Assembly (NCBI RefSeq): GCF_000021685.1
Contig: NC_011961.1
Location: 558,001 to 622,000 of the forward strand
DNA from: Thermomicrobium roseum DSM 5159
GTDB taxonomy: Bacteria > Chloroflexota > Chloroflexia > Thermomicrobiales > Thermomicrobiaceae
DNA: 64,000 nucleotides
Direction of reading: 5' to 3'
Shown in pieces: positions 42,453-51,694 of the stretch. The notes under the pieces are model-generated. The model searched no databases and had not been told where the DNA came from. It saw only the letters and a program-made list of their open reading frames with translations. Position numbers and translations under genes: made by a program. Each line of letters starts with the position of its first letter. Positions within the stretch are counted from its first letter, which is position 1.

Positions 42453-43259
42453 GTGAGGACGCAGCACCGATTGGGTGCACTGTTCGAAAGAATGGCGATC
42501 ATCGCAGCGATCGCCGCGCTGTTGCTCGCGGCGTGTGGAGGAAGCGCTGCTCCCACGGCGACTCCCCTCCCCGCCACACCGCTGGCCCCCTCACCCACCC
42601 CGATGCCCACTGCCTTGATCCCGGGCCCGGTCGACACGCCGACGGCCGTCTCCACCGCCAGCCCGACCCCGACGCGCGCAATGATGGCAACACCTGCTAC
42701 TGGTAGTGAAGCCAGTGCTGGTCTGATTTTCCGCATCGTGCCTGAACAGAGCGAGGCGCGCTATCGGGTGCGCGAGCAACTGCTGGGCCGATCTCTGCCC
42801 AACGACGCGGTAGGTAGCACGCGGGCGATCGAGGGACGCATCGTGTTCATGGCCGACGGAGCCATCGACAGCGCGCAGTCGCGCGTGACGGTCGATCTCA
42901 CGACGCTGCGGAGCGACGAGGCGCGTCGTGACAATTACATCAAACAGAACACGCTCGAGGTCGCTCGTTTTCCCAAGGCTGAATTCCAGCCCACCGCTGC
43001 CCGCGGGCTCCCGTGGCCGTTGCCCCAGAGTGGGGAATTCAGCTTTCAGTTGGAGGGGAATCTCACTGTCCACGGCGTGACCAAGCCCGTCGTCTGGGAC
43101 GTTCGTGCGACCGTCGACGGGTCGCGCATCACCGGGACAGCGACCACCACGGTGACGTTCGCCGACTTCGGCATGACGCAACCGCGTGTGCCGATCGTCC
43201 TGAGCGTGGAGGAGACGATCACCTTGGAGCTGGACTTCACGGTCGAACCGCAGTCATGA
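42453..43259 (+). CDS. YceI-domain lipoprotein
   Basis: A 268-residue lipoprotein starting at GTG 42453, with GGGAGG upstream. The signal peptide ends in lipobox LLAAC (Cys about 27). A Thr/Pro/Ala-rich linker of about 55 residues follows, then a YceI-like lipocalin-type domain (IVPEQSEARYRVREQL, VTVDLTTLRSDEARRDNYIK, FPKAEFQP, LTVHGVTKPV, FADFGMTQP). YceI proteins bind isoprenoid or amphipathic ligands in the periplasm. It overlaps the next lipoprotein gene by 4 bp. The phased repeats upstream suggest control by the adjacent regulator. Confidence 0.9.
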   Translation: MRTQHRLGALFERMAIIAAIAALLLAACGGSAAPTATPLPATPLAPSPTPMPTALIPGPVDTPTAVSTASPTPTRAMMATPATGSEASAGLIFRIVPEQSEARYRVREQLLGRSLPNDAVGSTRAIEGRIVFMADGAIDSAQSRVTVDLTTLRSDEARRDNYIKQNTLEVARFPKAEFQPTAARGLPWPLPQSGEFSFQLEGNLTVHGVTKPVVWDVRATVDGSRITGTATTTVTFADFGMTQPRVPIVLSVEETITLELDFTVEPQS

Positions 43260-44374
43260 GGCGGCCGGCACGATTCACGCGACGCCTGCTGCTTCTCTCC
43301 AGTCTCGGGATCGCGGCAGCCTGCCGCAACCGACCTAACCCAACGCAAACTCCCAGCCTGCCCTCTCCCACCTCCTCTCTCGGGCCGGGGTCGACGGTCA
43401 CCACCGCACCCCGGCCCTCTCCTTTTCTCCAGCCGACACCGAGCGTCACACCGACCGCGACACCTTCATCCCAGCCGTCGCCGAGCCCCACGCTCCTCCC
43501 GTCACCGACACCGCACCCTCTCGCGGCCTACACCATCGAAGGCCTCCGTGCCCGCCAGTATCGTGGCGGCCAGATCGAACTCCTCCGTACCGTTACCGAG
43601 ACCGATACCTACACCTACTTCCATATCCGTTATCCCTCCGATGGGCTGCGCATCACCGGCGGCCTGCACCGACCCCACGGTCCGGGACCATTTCCTGTCG
43701 TCATTCTCTGTCACGGGTACATACCGCCAGACCAGTACTGGACTGGTGCCGACACGATCCAAGCGGCCGATGAGTTGGCCCGCCGAGGCTACCTCTGCCT
43801 CGCGCCCGACTTTCGCGGCTGGGGTGGTTCCGATACCGGTCCCAATTATTTCCGGACCGGCATCGTCATCGATACCCTGGAGCTGATCAGCTCCCTCTCC
43901 TCTCTCCCTGAAGCTGATCCGACGCGCGTCGGTCTCTGGGGACACAGCATGGGCGGCGGGCTCGTGGCCAAAGCAATCTGTATCGACGACCGTATCCGCG
44001 CTGCCGTGCTGTACGCGCCTGTGAGTGGCTGGGATCTCGACAATATCCGCAAGTGGGGCAACGGTGCGCGCCCCGACGATCCGCTGGGGCCGCTTTACGC
44101 GCAAGCAGCTCAGGACGAAACGTTCTTGCGATCGACCTCGCCACTCTTTCACTTTCACTTCGTGAACTGCCCTGTCCAGATCCACGTCGGTACCGCCGAT
44201 ACCGTGACGCCGCCGGAATGGTCACGGGCTATTCGTGACAGCTTACTCCTCGCTGGGAAACGAGTCGAGTACTTCGAGTATCCCGGCGAGGGACACGCGT
44301 TCTCGCCTCCGGCGTGGCGACAATTCATCGAGCGTACCGTTCTCTTCTACGATCGCACCCTCCGCACACCCTGA
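43256..44374 (+). CDS. Exported alpha/beta hydrolase lipoprotein (dipeptidyl peptidase/dienelactone hydrolase-like)
   Basis: A 372-residue lipoprotein with an ATGA overlap to the upstream gene. A basic n-region RRPARFTRR, a hydrophobic core and lipobox AAAC are followed by a Pro/Ser/Thr linker (about 25-90). The catalytic domain shows the nucleophile elbow GHSMGGG, Asp in VGTADTVTPP and His in EGHAF. It resembles prolyl oligopeptidase C-terminal domains lacking the propeller. It acts outside the cytoplasm on an unknown ester or peptide. Probably envelope maintenance given its operon partner. Confidence 0.86.
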   Translation: MRRPARFTRRLLLLSSLGIAAACRNRPNPTQTPSLPSPTSSLGPGSTVTTAPRPSPFLQPTPSVTPTATPSSQPSPSPTLLPSPTPHPLAAYTIEGLRARQYRGGQIELLRTVTETDTYTYFHIRYPSDGLRITGGLHRPHGPGPFPVVILCHGYIPPDQYWTGADTIQAADELARRGYLCLAPDFRGWGGSDTGPNYFRTGIVIDTLELISSLSSLPEADPTRVGLWGHSMGGGLVAKAICIDDRIRAAVLYAPVSGWDLDNIRKWGNGARPDDPLGPLYAQAAQDETFLRSTSPLFHFHFVNCPVQIHVGTADTVTPPEWSRAIRDSLLLAGKRVEYFEYPGEGHAFSPPAWRQFIERTVLFYDRTLRTP

Positions 44375-44387
44375 GCATGCTCTCCGG

Positions 44388-44393
44388 TATACT
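44388..44393 (+). promoter_or_regulatory. -10-like element before the ECF sigma gene
   Basis: TATACT 26 bp upstream of the start codon. No clear -35 lies at the right distance. Confidence 0.4.
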
Positions 44394-44419
44394 CGCCTTC
44401 GTCAGCGGGGAGCCGGACG

Positions 44420-45073
44420 ATGCATCTGAGCGAGACGTATCGTCGTATAGTCCAATGCGGTGGGATCGTTCGCCGGGCGAACGAAACCGCAGAGCTGGAA
44501 GCCTGCAGCGACGAGCTGCTCGTCCGGCGCGTTGCCGACGGCGATACCCGAGCTTTCGAGCTGCTCTACGATCGGTACGCTCGACCGGTCTATTCGCTCG
44601 CCTGTCGCATGCTGGGCGATCCCAGCGAGGCTGAAGAGCTGCTGCAGGAGACCTTCTTGCGGTTTTGGCAGCAGGCCTCACGGTTCGAGGCACGACGCGG
44701 CTCGTTCGGAAGCTGGCTCATGAGTATCGCACACAACCTCGCCATCGATACCCTCCGCGCTCGCCGGCGCCGCCCACAACGGGCGGATTTCGTGGACCTG
44801 ACCACGCTCCCCTGGCACGAGATCGACCAGGCGGCGTCGGCCCATGAGGCAGCTGAAGCGAGCGAGCTCCGCGACCGGGTGCGTCGAGCGATGGCGCAGC
44901 TTCCCGAACCCCAGCGCCTGGCGATCGAACTCGCCTATTACGCTGGCCTCACCCACAGCGAAATCGCGGCGGTCCTGGGTGAACCGATCGGCACCATCAA
45001 GACGCGCTTACGGCTGGGAATGCAGAAGTTACAGCAGCTCCTGCGCGAACAGCCAGCGGAGCGTGCGCCATGA
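44420..45073 (+). CDS. ECF RNA polymerase sigma factor
   Basis: A 217-residue extracytoplasmic-function sigma factor. Region 2 (FELLYDRYARPVYSLACRMLGD, EAEELLQETFLRFWQ) and region 4 (LPEPQRLAIELAYYAGLTHSEIAAVLGEPIGTIKTRLRLGMQ) are complete. The ATG follows GGGGAG. It overlaps its anti-sigma factor gene by 4 bp, the usual arrangement that keeps both in balance. The family pairing is that of SigK-RskA. Confidence 0.95.
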   Translation: MHLSETYRRIVQCGGIVRRANETAELEACSDELLVRRVADGDTRAFELLYDRYARPVYSLACRMLGDPSEAEELLQETFLRFWQQASRFEARRGSFGSWLMSIAHNLAIDTLRARRRRPQRADFVDLTTLPWHEIDQAASAHEAAEASELRDRVRRAMAQLPEPQRLAIELAYYAGLTHSEIAAVLGEPIGTIKTRLRLGMQKLQQLLREQPAERAP

Positions 45074-45828
45074 CCGAGCCAGCACCTCAGGTCGCCAACT
45101 GTCCGGATGATCTCCTTCCCGGCTACGCGCTCGGCGTCCTCGACCCTGAAGAATTGGAGGTGGTCGAGCATCATCTCGCTCGCTGCGCGCGCTGTCGTGC
45201 CGTCACTGCCGAACTCCGCTCGACAGCGCAGTTGCTCGCCTTCGCTCCCGCCCCCCAACCGGTCCCCGCTCGCGCTCGCCGTCGGCTCCGCGCCGAGCTT
45301 CACCTCCGGCAGCCCGCCTCGAGCCTCGTCGCTTGGTTGCGACGTCCTGCCTGGCTCCTGGCGACCGCCGCGACCGTTCTCGCTGCCTTCTTCGGCTGGC
45401 AACTTCTCCAGCAGCAGCAGGTCGCCCAGCAGCGTGCCCAGCTCGCTAGCCAAGCTGACTCGCAGCGACGCGCCGTGGTCCAGCTCCTCGCCCAGCGCGA
45501 CGGTCTCTTGATCCGCCTCCAGGGACACGGAGCCGCCCGCGACGCGCACGGCGCGATCATTCTCGATCCGTCCAGCAATACCGCGCTGATCGCCGTCGAG
45601 GGGCTGCCCCGCCCGGCCCCCGGTCAAGCCTACGTGGTTTGGCTCGTCCGCGGGGAAGACTATCGTCAGGCGGGTATCCTGCCGATCGATGAACACGGTC
45701 ATGCCGAACTGTTCCTCTCCCCACGCGAGCCGCTTCGTCTCTACGATGCCCTCGCGATCACGCTCGAGACCAACGCGCAGGCGACCAGTCCGAACGGCCA
45801 GCCGGTTGCGGTTGCCTCGCTCAATTAG
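45070..45828 (+). CDS. Anti-sigma factor, RskA-like with zinc-finger N-terminus
   Basis: A 252-residue transmembrane anti-sigma factor. The N-terminal anti-sigma domain carries the zinc motif HHLARCARC (HxxxCxxC, about 35-43). One transmembrane helix lies about 97-115. A coiled, Gln-rich segment follows, then a C-terminal RskA domain (ALIAVEGLPRPAPGQAYVVWLV, and LRLYDALAITLE). It would hold the ECF sigma factor at the membrane until proteolysis releases it. It ends 1 bp from the convergent aminopeptidase stop, leaving no room for a terminator. Confidence 0.93.
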   Translation: MTEPAPQVANCPDDLLPGYALGVLDPEELEVVEHHLARCARCRAVTAELRSTAQLLAFAPAPQPVPARARRRLRAELHLRQPASSLVAWLRRPAWLLATAATVLAAFFGWQLLQQQQVAQQRAQLASQADSQRRAVVQLLAQRDGLLIRLQGHGAARDAHGAIILDPSSNTALIAVEGLPRPAPGQAYVVWLVRGEDYRQAGILPIDEHGHAELFLSPREPLRLYDALAITLETNAQATSPNGQPVAVASLN

Positions 45829-45829
45829 A

Positions 45830-46933
45830 TTAGATCAGGATTTCTCCGTCCTTCATGAACAGCTGGCCATCGACCCACACTTCGCTGTCTCGCCGCAGAT
45901 CGCAAATCATGTCCCAGTGCACCGCCGAGCGGTTGCGACTCCCGGTTTCGGGATAGCCAGCACCGATCGCCAAGTGGAGCGTTCCCCCGATCTTTTCGTC
46001 GAACAAGATGTTCCCGGTGAAGCGGGTAATCGATCGGTTGAGCCCAAAGGCGAACTCGCCGACGAGGCGTGCCCCCTCATCGGTTTCCAGCATGCGATGC
46101 AAGAACGCCTCATTCCGCGCCGCCGTCGCCTTGACGACTCGGCCTCCTTCGAACCACAGCCGGATATCCTCGACCTGCCGCCCCTGCACCATCGACGGAT
46201 AACTGAAGCGGATCGTCCCTTCCACGGAATCCTCGACCGGCCCAGTGAAGATCTCACCGTCGGGGAAGTTCTTTCGTCCATCGGCATTCACGAAGCGTCG
46301 TCCAGCGATCGACAAGCGGAGATCGGTATCTGGTGCCCGCACGTGAATTTCCCGTTTGTCCGCGAGCCAGTCGATGATACGCGCTTGCTCGCGCGACTGC
46401 TCCCGCCAGGCCGTTACCGGGTCCTCCCGATCGAGGAAGCCGGCCCGCAGGACGAACTCTTCGTATTCGGCGAGCGCCATTTCCGCGTCCTGCGCATACG
46501 CCTCGGTCGGATAGAGCGTCACGCACCAGGCCAGCTTCCCAGCAGCTGCCCGCTCGAGGTAGGTCTGACGCAGTTCCGTCCGTGCCCGTTGGTGCAGCTG
46601 CTGGCGAGCTGGATCGACCCCGGTCAACGCCTTGGTGTTGCTCTCGCTCAGGATACGCAAGAGCGCATCAGCCTGCTCCGGCCCCAGTCGCTCGTCCGGT
46701 GACACGAACGTGAGTTGCTGGTCGTTCGCCACGCGGAACATGATTTCAGCGAGTCCCGGCAGCGCGACCTGCACGACCGGATGAGCACCCCGTTCCAGCA
46801 CGAGGCGATAGACCTCGCGGATCAAGGGAGCAGCGAGCGGCGTTCCCCCGATCACGACGAGCTGTTCTGGTTGCACCGCGAGCGAGTAGTCCACGAGCAC
46901 TCGTGCCCATTTGGCGATCCGCGGATCAGTCAT
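45830..46933 (-). CDS. M29 family (thermophilic) aminopeptidase
   Basis: A 367-residue metallo-aminopeptidase of the AmpS/aminopeptidase T family. The two-metal site is visible in FPDGEIFTGPVEDSVEG (Glu ligands about 248 and 255) and in GTLHLAIGAGYPETG followed by SAVHWDMICD (His, Tyr, His, Asp near the C-terminus). It removes N-terminal residues from peptides in the cytoplasm. The ATG at 46933 has GAAGGAGG upstream; a longer frame to 47053 lacks a site. The family was defined in Thermus and is common in thermophiles and Bacillus. Confidence 0.93.
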   Translation of the reverse strand: MTDPRIAKWARVLVDYSLAVQPEQLVVIGGTPLAAPLIREVYRLVLERGAHPVVQVALPGLAEIMFRVANDQQLTFVSPDERLGPEQADALLRILSESNTKALTGVDPARQQLHQRARTELRQTYLERAAAGKLAWCVTLYPTEAYAQDAEMALAEYEEFVLRAGFLDREDPVTAWREQSREQARIIDWLADKREIHVRAPDTDLRLSIAGRRFVNADGRKNFPDGEIFTGPVEDSVEGTIRFSYPSMVQGRQVEDIRLWFEGGRVVKATAARNEAFLHRMLETDEGARLVGEFAFGLNRSITRFTGNILFDEKIGGTLHLAIGAGYPETGSRNRSAVHWDMICDLRRDSEVWVDGQLFMKDGEILI

Positions 46934-47190
46934 CGCGCGCCTCCTTCCATCTGCGCATCCTACAATGCCTGGAGGTTCCTTGTCCCCACTCGTGCCAACG
47001 CTACCCCTCCCTCGCACCACCGATCGAACCTGCGCGATGCCGCTCACCAGCATGCCCCTTCCCTCGAAAGGGCAACCGCTGGCCTCGCACCCGGATCAGC
47101 AGCCGATTCGGTACTTTCGGTTCTACCGCTCGTTGCACGACCGATCGTATGTTCTCTTCGAGGAGACGTCAGCGCTGCTGGAGGTTGGTC

Positions 47191-48831
47191 GTGCGCCTGG
47201 TCCATCCTGCAACTCGCTCGTCTGGCTGGCGCAAGGCATCGCCTGGCCAGGTCTTGCTCCTCCTCGCGCTGATCCTTCTCCTTTTACTGGGCTTCAGTGC
47301 ACTGGCGGTCGACGTTGCCCACGCCTATGCCGAGCGTCGTCTCCTGCAGAATGCCGTCGATGCCGCGGCACTTGCTGGGGCGCGGGCCCTGTTTGAAGGG
47401 CGTTCGCCGAGCGAGGCACGGACAGCAGCCCAGCAGGCATTCGATGGCAACCTCTCCGCCAACCACGACCCTGGTGAAGGGCTGACTGTCACGCAGTTCG
47501 ATGTCCAGGTCGATCCCGCGACGCGGATAGTGCGCGTCAGTGCGCGGGCGGCGATCGAGCGCTTTTTCCTCGGAGCTCTCTATCGCGGTCCTTGGGAAAC
47601 GAACGCGAATGCAGCCGCTCGCGTCGGCCAAAAACCGACCGACTATGCTTTCCTCGCGCTCGAGCGCGATAATCCCTCTACCGTCAACCTGATCGGCAAC
47701 GTGAGCGTGCGCATCATCGGTGGCAGCGCCATGTCCAACGGCGGCATGCGCTGCGTGGGAAACGGCATCTTCCAGGCCGATGGCACAGTCGATGCGGCAC
47801 TGACTTTTTCCCAAACCGGTAACTGCCGATTCCAGGCTGGGCAAGGGGTTCGGAGTGGCCTGAGTCCGGTCGACGACCCGCTCGCCGATATGCCGGAGCC
47901 GCCTCGACCGACCATCCCCAATCCTCCCGGAGGCCCGACTGTCACCTGCTCATCCAGCGGCAACACGATGACCTGTCCACCAGGACGGTACACCAGCGCT
48001 ATCACCTATAGTGGAAACGGAACACTCTCTTTCTCTGGCGGAACCTACCAATTCGATCGCCCTGTCAGTTTCTCAGGAAACGGATCGGTCGTCCTCGGCC
48101 CTGGTTTCTACTACTTCGACAACGGCTTTTCCATCGGCGGGAACGCTTCGGTCATCATGAGTCCCGGTACCTATGTCTTCCAGGGATCAGCATTCTCGCT
48201 CGGTGGGAACGTCCGTCTGACACTCCGGGGGCAACCGACCCCGTGTACGAGTTCCGGCCAGGAGTTTCGCTTGTACTTCGACCAAAGTTCGTTCGCTGTT
48301 CAGGGCAACTTCGACTTGGTCGATGTCCTCCCCTGCGACGTCCTCGTCTACCTGCGTGACTCCGATTTCGCGCTCACCGGCAATACCGACTCGAACATCC
48401 CTCCCGGCCTGTATTACTTCGAGAGGGGAACGTTCCGCCTCCAGGGCAACCAGACGGTCACCGGTCGCGACGTCCTCTTCTACTTCGGGCCAGGTTCAGC
48501 CTTCGATGTCGTCGGGAATACCCGTTATCAGCTCAGCGGCGTCACCGACCCGCGCAGGCTTCCTTATCCTGGTATGCAACCTGGTCTCGTCCTCTTTCAA
48601 GCCCGCGGAAATACCGCCACACTGCGCATGGTTGGCAACAGCGGCGCACGCGTGGACGGCATTCTCTACCTCCCCAACGGCACGCTTGATCTCCGCGGGA
48701 ACGCTTCCGGGACCTGGGCACGGGGCCAGCTGATCGTGAATCGTTTCACGACGAACGGCAATACCGACATCCGCATCGAGCGGGTCGAGCACGTGGTCAT
48801 TACCCGGCCGACCGTCTGGCTCGTCGAGTAG
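47191..48831 (+). CDS. TadG-like exported protein with repetitive Gly-Asn beta-helix-like body
   Basis: A 546-residue protein starting at GTG 47191 after GGAGGTT. Residues 15-75 match the TadE/TadG-type Flp-pilus-assembly N-terminus: one transmembrane helix (GQVLLLLALILLLLLGFSALAVDVAHAY in shortened form, then RRLLQNAVDAAALAGA). The remaining 400 residues are spaced repeats with Gly-Asn turns (GNVSVRIIGG, GNGTLSFSGG, GNGSVVLGPG, GGNASVIMSPG, GNQTVTGRD), suggesting a stacked beta-sheet or beta-helix outside the cell. First of four co-directional TadE/G-like genes. Confidence 0.82.
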   Translation: MRLVHPATRSSGWRKASPGQVLLLLALILLLLLGFSALAVDVAHAYAERRLLQNAVDAAALAGARALFEGRSPSEARTAAQQAFDGNLSANHDPGEGLTVTQFDVQVDPATRIVRVSARAAIERFFLGALYRGPWETNANAAARVGQKPTDYAFLALERDNPSTVNLIGNVSVRIIGGSAMSNGGMRCVGNGIFQADGTVDAALTFSQTGNCRFQAGQGVRSGLSPVDDPLADMPEPPRPTIPNPPGGPTVTCSSSGNTMTCPPGRYTSAITYSGNGTLSFSGGTYQFDRPVSFSGNGSVVLGPGFYYFDNGFSIGGNASVIMSPGTYVFQGSAFSLGGNVRLTLRGQPTPCTSSGQEFRLYFDQSSFAVQGNFDLVDVLPCDVLVYLRDSDFALTGNTDSNIPPGLYYFERGTFRLQGNQTVTGRDVLFYFGPGSAFDVVGNTRYQLSGVTDPRRLPYPGMQPGLVLFQARGNTATLRMVGNSGARVDGILYLPNGTLDLRGNASGTWARGQLIVNRFTTNGNTDIRIERVEHVVITRPTVWLVE

Positions 48832-48943
48832 TGCTACTCGCCCTGGCATCCCTCTCGCAGGCCGGTACGAAAAGCTCTACCACGCTCGTCCATCGCTTGC
48901 CGATCCTGCAACCGAGCACGGAGTGCGCCGGGAGCGTCGGGAC

Positions 48944-49375
48944 ATGATCGAGCAGCGTCTGCGCCAACCCGGTCAGTCGCTGGTCGAGTTCGCACTCGGC
49001 CTCCTCGTGCTGCTGCTCGTCCTCGCTGCCGTTGTCGACTACGGTCGGCTCCTCTACGCCGGTATCGCCCTGACCAATGTGGCCCGGGAGGGCGCGCACT
49101 ACGGCTCCCTTTCGTCTGCCAATGCCACCGACAGTAACGGCATCCGTACCGCCGCGCTCACCGAGTACCGAGCGACCGGCCTTCCCTTGCTCTTCGGTAG
49201 CCAACCCACGATTACCACCAGTGTCACTTTCCAGAACGGGAAGCCGGACGCTGTCCGCGTGACTGCCACGCTCACCGTTCGCACCATGCTCCCTGTTCCG
49301 TTGCCCGTCACCGGTGATCGACTCAGTGACCAGCTGGTCATCCGCCGGACCGCCGAGATGCGAGTGCTGCCATGA
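48944..49375 (+). CDS. TadE-like pilus assembly protein
   Basis: A 143-residue protein. The N-terminus (QPGQSLVEFALGLLVLLLVLAAVVDYGRLLY in parts) shows the prepilin-like GQSLVEFAL segment, one hydrophobic helix and LTNVAREGAHYG, as in TadE. The extracytoplasmic part is short and Thr/Val-rich. The ATG at 48944 follows GGGAG. It overlaps the next TadE-like gene by 4 bp. Confidence 0.87.
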   Translation: MIEQRLRQPGQSLVEFALGLLVLLLVLAAVVDYGRLLYAGIALTNVAREGAHYGSLSSANATDSNGIRTAALTEYRATGLPLLFGSQPTITTSVTFQNGKPDAVRVTATLTVRTMLPVPLPVTGDRLSDQLVIRRTAEMRVLP

Positions 49376-49782
49376 CGCACCGAGCACGTCGCGGCCAGAA
49401 CCTCGTCGAGTTCGCACTCGTTGCCCCTCTCTTGTTTCTCTTCATCTTCGGCATCATCGAGTTCGGCTGGGCGTTCTATGTCTACAGCGAGCTCACCAAT
49501 GCAGCCCGCGAGGGTGCGCGCTTCGCAGCCGTCCACGGCGAACTCTGCGCGCAGCATCCGCCCTGTCAGCCGGCGACCGCCGCGAGCGTCCGCGCTCACC
49601 TTTTGCCACGTCTCTCCATCCCTGATGCCGATCAGGTGACCGTCCAGCTCGACGGCTCCCTGACCCCTGGCGAGCGAGTCACTGTCGAACTCGCCTACCC
49701 CTTCCGTCCGCTCGTCGGTTTCGCGATTCCCAGCGCTGGTCTCACCATGCGCACCAGCAGCACGATGATCGTTCACTACTGA
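49372..49782 (+). CDS. TadE-like pilus assembly protein
   Basis: A 136-residue TadE homologue with RGQNLVEFALVAPLLFLF, one transmembrane helix and LTNAAREGARFAAV. Two cysteines (in ELCAQHPPC) may form a disulfide outside the cell. It starts at ATG 49372 within the end of the upstream gene. Minor-pilin-like role in a Tad-type secretion or pilus system is inferred from family. Confidence 0.88.
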   Translation: MTHRARRGQNLVEFALVAPLLFLFIFGIIEFGWAFYVYSELTNAAREGARFAAVHGELCAQHPPCQPATAASVRAHLLPRLSIPDADQVTVQLDGSLTPGERVTVELAYPFRPLVGFAIPSAGLTMRTSSTMIVHY

Positions 49783-49792
49783 GGAGGGCGCC

Positions 49793-51115
49793 ATGCGTCA
49801 CGCGGCCCGCGCTCAAGCACTCCCGCTCCTCGCGCTCCTGCTCGTCCCCTTGCTCGGCTTCGCTGCCCTGGGAACCGATGCCGCCTACCTCTATGCCCAG
49901 CGGCGACTCACGCAGAACGCGGCCGATGCAGCGGCCCTCGCCGGTGCCCGCGAGCTGCTCGCCCGGGCAGCGACCGATAGCCAGGTCGTCCTCGCAGCTA
50001 CGACGTACGCCGCGGCCAATGGCTTTCCCCCGCCAGTCCCTTCCGACTCGATCTCCATCATCCGTCCCGATACCGTGCGCGTCAGGCTCGAGCGCTCAGT
50101 GTCGCTCTTCTTTCTCCCCGTTTTGGGCACCGACTCGCTGCGTATCGCTGCCCGCGCGACCGCCCGCATCACCCAGGCCCCTGGCGAATACGCGCTGCTC
50201 GCGCTCGAGGACCTGATCACCGACCCAGGCATCTACGCCAATGGAACGACCGATATCTATGTCCTCGGGCGAGGACCCAGCGGACACGGCGCCAGCGTTC
50301 GCTCCAACGCTGCCATCGATACGCGAGGTACGGTGACCTTCATCGTCGATGGCTGCATCGATGCTGCTGGCATGATCAACCAGAACGGCACCTGGCAATA
50401 CGACTGTCTCAACGCGGAGTTGGGCGACTATGTCCCCGATCCCCTCGCCGGCCGCGTGTCAGCGCCGCCGCTCAGCGCGCTCCGCTACGACTGGCGCCCC
50501 GATTGCACCGGCTACACTGGATCCCTCGAATGTCGGCAGCTCCCACCTTGCGCGGAAACCGTCACTCTCGGCCCTGGCCTCTATCGTGGACTGCAGCTGC
50601 CCCGCGACCTCCCCCGCGCCAGCGGACGTGGACCCTGCACGCAGGCACGCATTGTCAAGTTCACCGCTGACCCAGGCAGCGTTCCAGTCGTGTACCTCGA
50701 CAACACGACCATCCAGCTCGGCAATACCAACACCCGGCTCGAAACACAGGGTGTCCTCCTCTACGTGACCGGCACAGGCAACCTCATCGATCCCAAAAAC
50801 GGCGAACTGCACCTCGAGGCACCGCAGTCGATCCCGTATCCCGGTGGCCTCGCCGGCATGGCCGTCTGGATCGCCAACTGTTCGCTCTTCGACAGCCAGG
50901 GTAACGGCGAGTTCTACGTCCGCGGGCTCTTTTACGCGCCCTGCTCGCAAGTCACCATGCACGGCAATCCCTACGGAACGGCCATCGAGGGTCAGGTCAT
51001 CGTCCGTGACCTCACTATCAAAGGGACATCGGATTTCCGCGTCCAGTATCGGAAGTACGTGGACACGTACCGCAATACGGTCGTCCTCGTTCCCAACCAG
51101 CCGGACAGCGAGTGA
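49793..51115 (+). CDS. TadG-like exported protein
   Basis: A 440-residue protein with a TadG-type N-terminus (one helix, then YAQRRLTQNAADAAALAGAREL). The exported body has about ten cysteines and repeated short beta segments (TVTLGPGLYRG, VVYLDNTTIQLGNTN, GNGEFYVRGLFYAP). These resemble the polymer-like repeats of the first gene in this operon, so the two may share a partner or structure. GAGGAG precedes the ATG. Last gene of the four-gene set; no tadA, tadB or tadC ATPase or platform gene is nearby. Confidence 0.82.
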   Translation: MRHAARAQALPLLALLLVPLLGFAALGTDAAYLYAQRRLTQNAADAAALAGARELLARAATDSQVVLAATTYAAANGFPPPVPSDSISIIRPDTVRVRLERSVSLFFLPVLGTDSLRIAARATARITQAPGEYALLALEDLITDPGIYANGTTDIYVLGRGPSGHGASVRSNAAIDTRGTVTFIVDGCIDAAGMINQNGTWQYDCLNAELGDYVPDPLAGRVSAPPLSALRYDWRPDCTGYTGSLECRQLPPCAETVTLGPGLYRGLQLPRDLPRASGRGPCTQARIVKFTADPGSVPVVYLDNTTIQLGNTNTRLETQGVLLYVTGTGNLIDPKNGELHLEAPQSIPYPGGLAGMAVWIANCSLFDSQGNGEFYVRGLFYAPCSQVTMHGNPYGTAIEGQVIVRDLTIKGTSDFRVQYRKYVDTYRNTVVLVPNQPDSE

Positions 51116-51370
51116 CGCCCACCTCTCGGTGCACACGACCGATCGCCGGTGAGAGAACGCGCGACCGCACCCGATCTGCGCTGCAGTCCGTGCCGCACAG
51201 CCTACTTCTGTCTCCGGCCCTCGCGACACAGCGCCAGGTAACGACTCACTCAGCGGGTTCACCACTGCCTCTCGCTCGCCGCGAACGGTTTTCGTAATCT
51301 GCAAGAGCACGCGACCTCGCCCCCTGCCACCTGGGGCTGAACGAAGCACGAGCGCGAGGATGGAAGAGGC

Positions 51371-51679
51371 TCAGTCGTCGCCTTCTGCTCGTCCCTCCTT
51401 GAGCCGGGCGATGAAGTCATCGATCGGGATGGCGGGCATCGTCATCAGCTTGACCGTTCCACGCGCTCCGAGTTCCACCGAGACGCGCGCGATCGTCTCG
51501 TTGTCCGGTGCCTCGACGATGTTCACGAAATCGTACGGCCCCAAGACAGCCCACTGATGCAAGACCTTCACCCCGAGACGCTCGATCTCCGCATTGACCT
51601 CCTTGATCCGCTCGGGATGCTCGTGCAGCGTCTCCATTCCGTCGTCGGTCAGGCTGCTCAACATCACATAGATCGGCAT
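51371..51679 (-). CDS. GYD domain protein
   Basis: A 102-residue protein of the GYD family (named for a conserved Gly-Tyr-Asp, here GPYDFV about residues 47-52). It has an alpha/beta ferredoxin-like pattern: IYVMLSSLTDDG, VKVLHQWAVLG, FVNIVEAPD. Function of the family is unknown; some members are thought to be signalling or stress related. GGAGGA precedes the start. It is 15 bp downstream of the methyltransferase gene on the same strand. Confidence 0.85.
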   Translation of the reverse strand: MPIYVMLSSLTDDGMETLHEHPERIKEVNAEIERLGVKVLHQWAVLGPYDFVNIVEAPDNETIARVSVELGARGTVKLMTMPAIPIDDFIARLKEGRAEGDD

Positions 51680-51694
51680 CGCTCCGTCCTCCTT

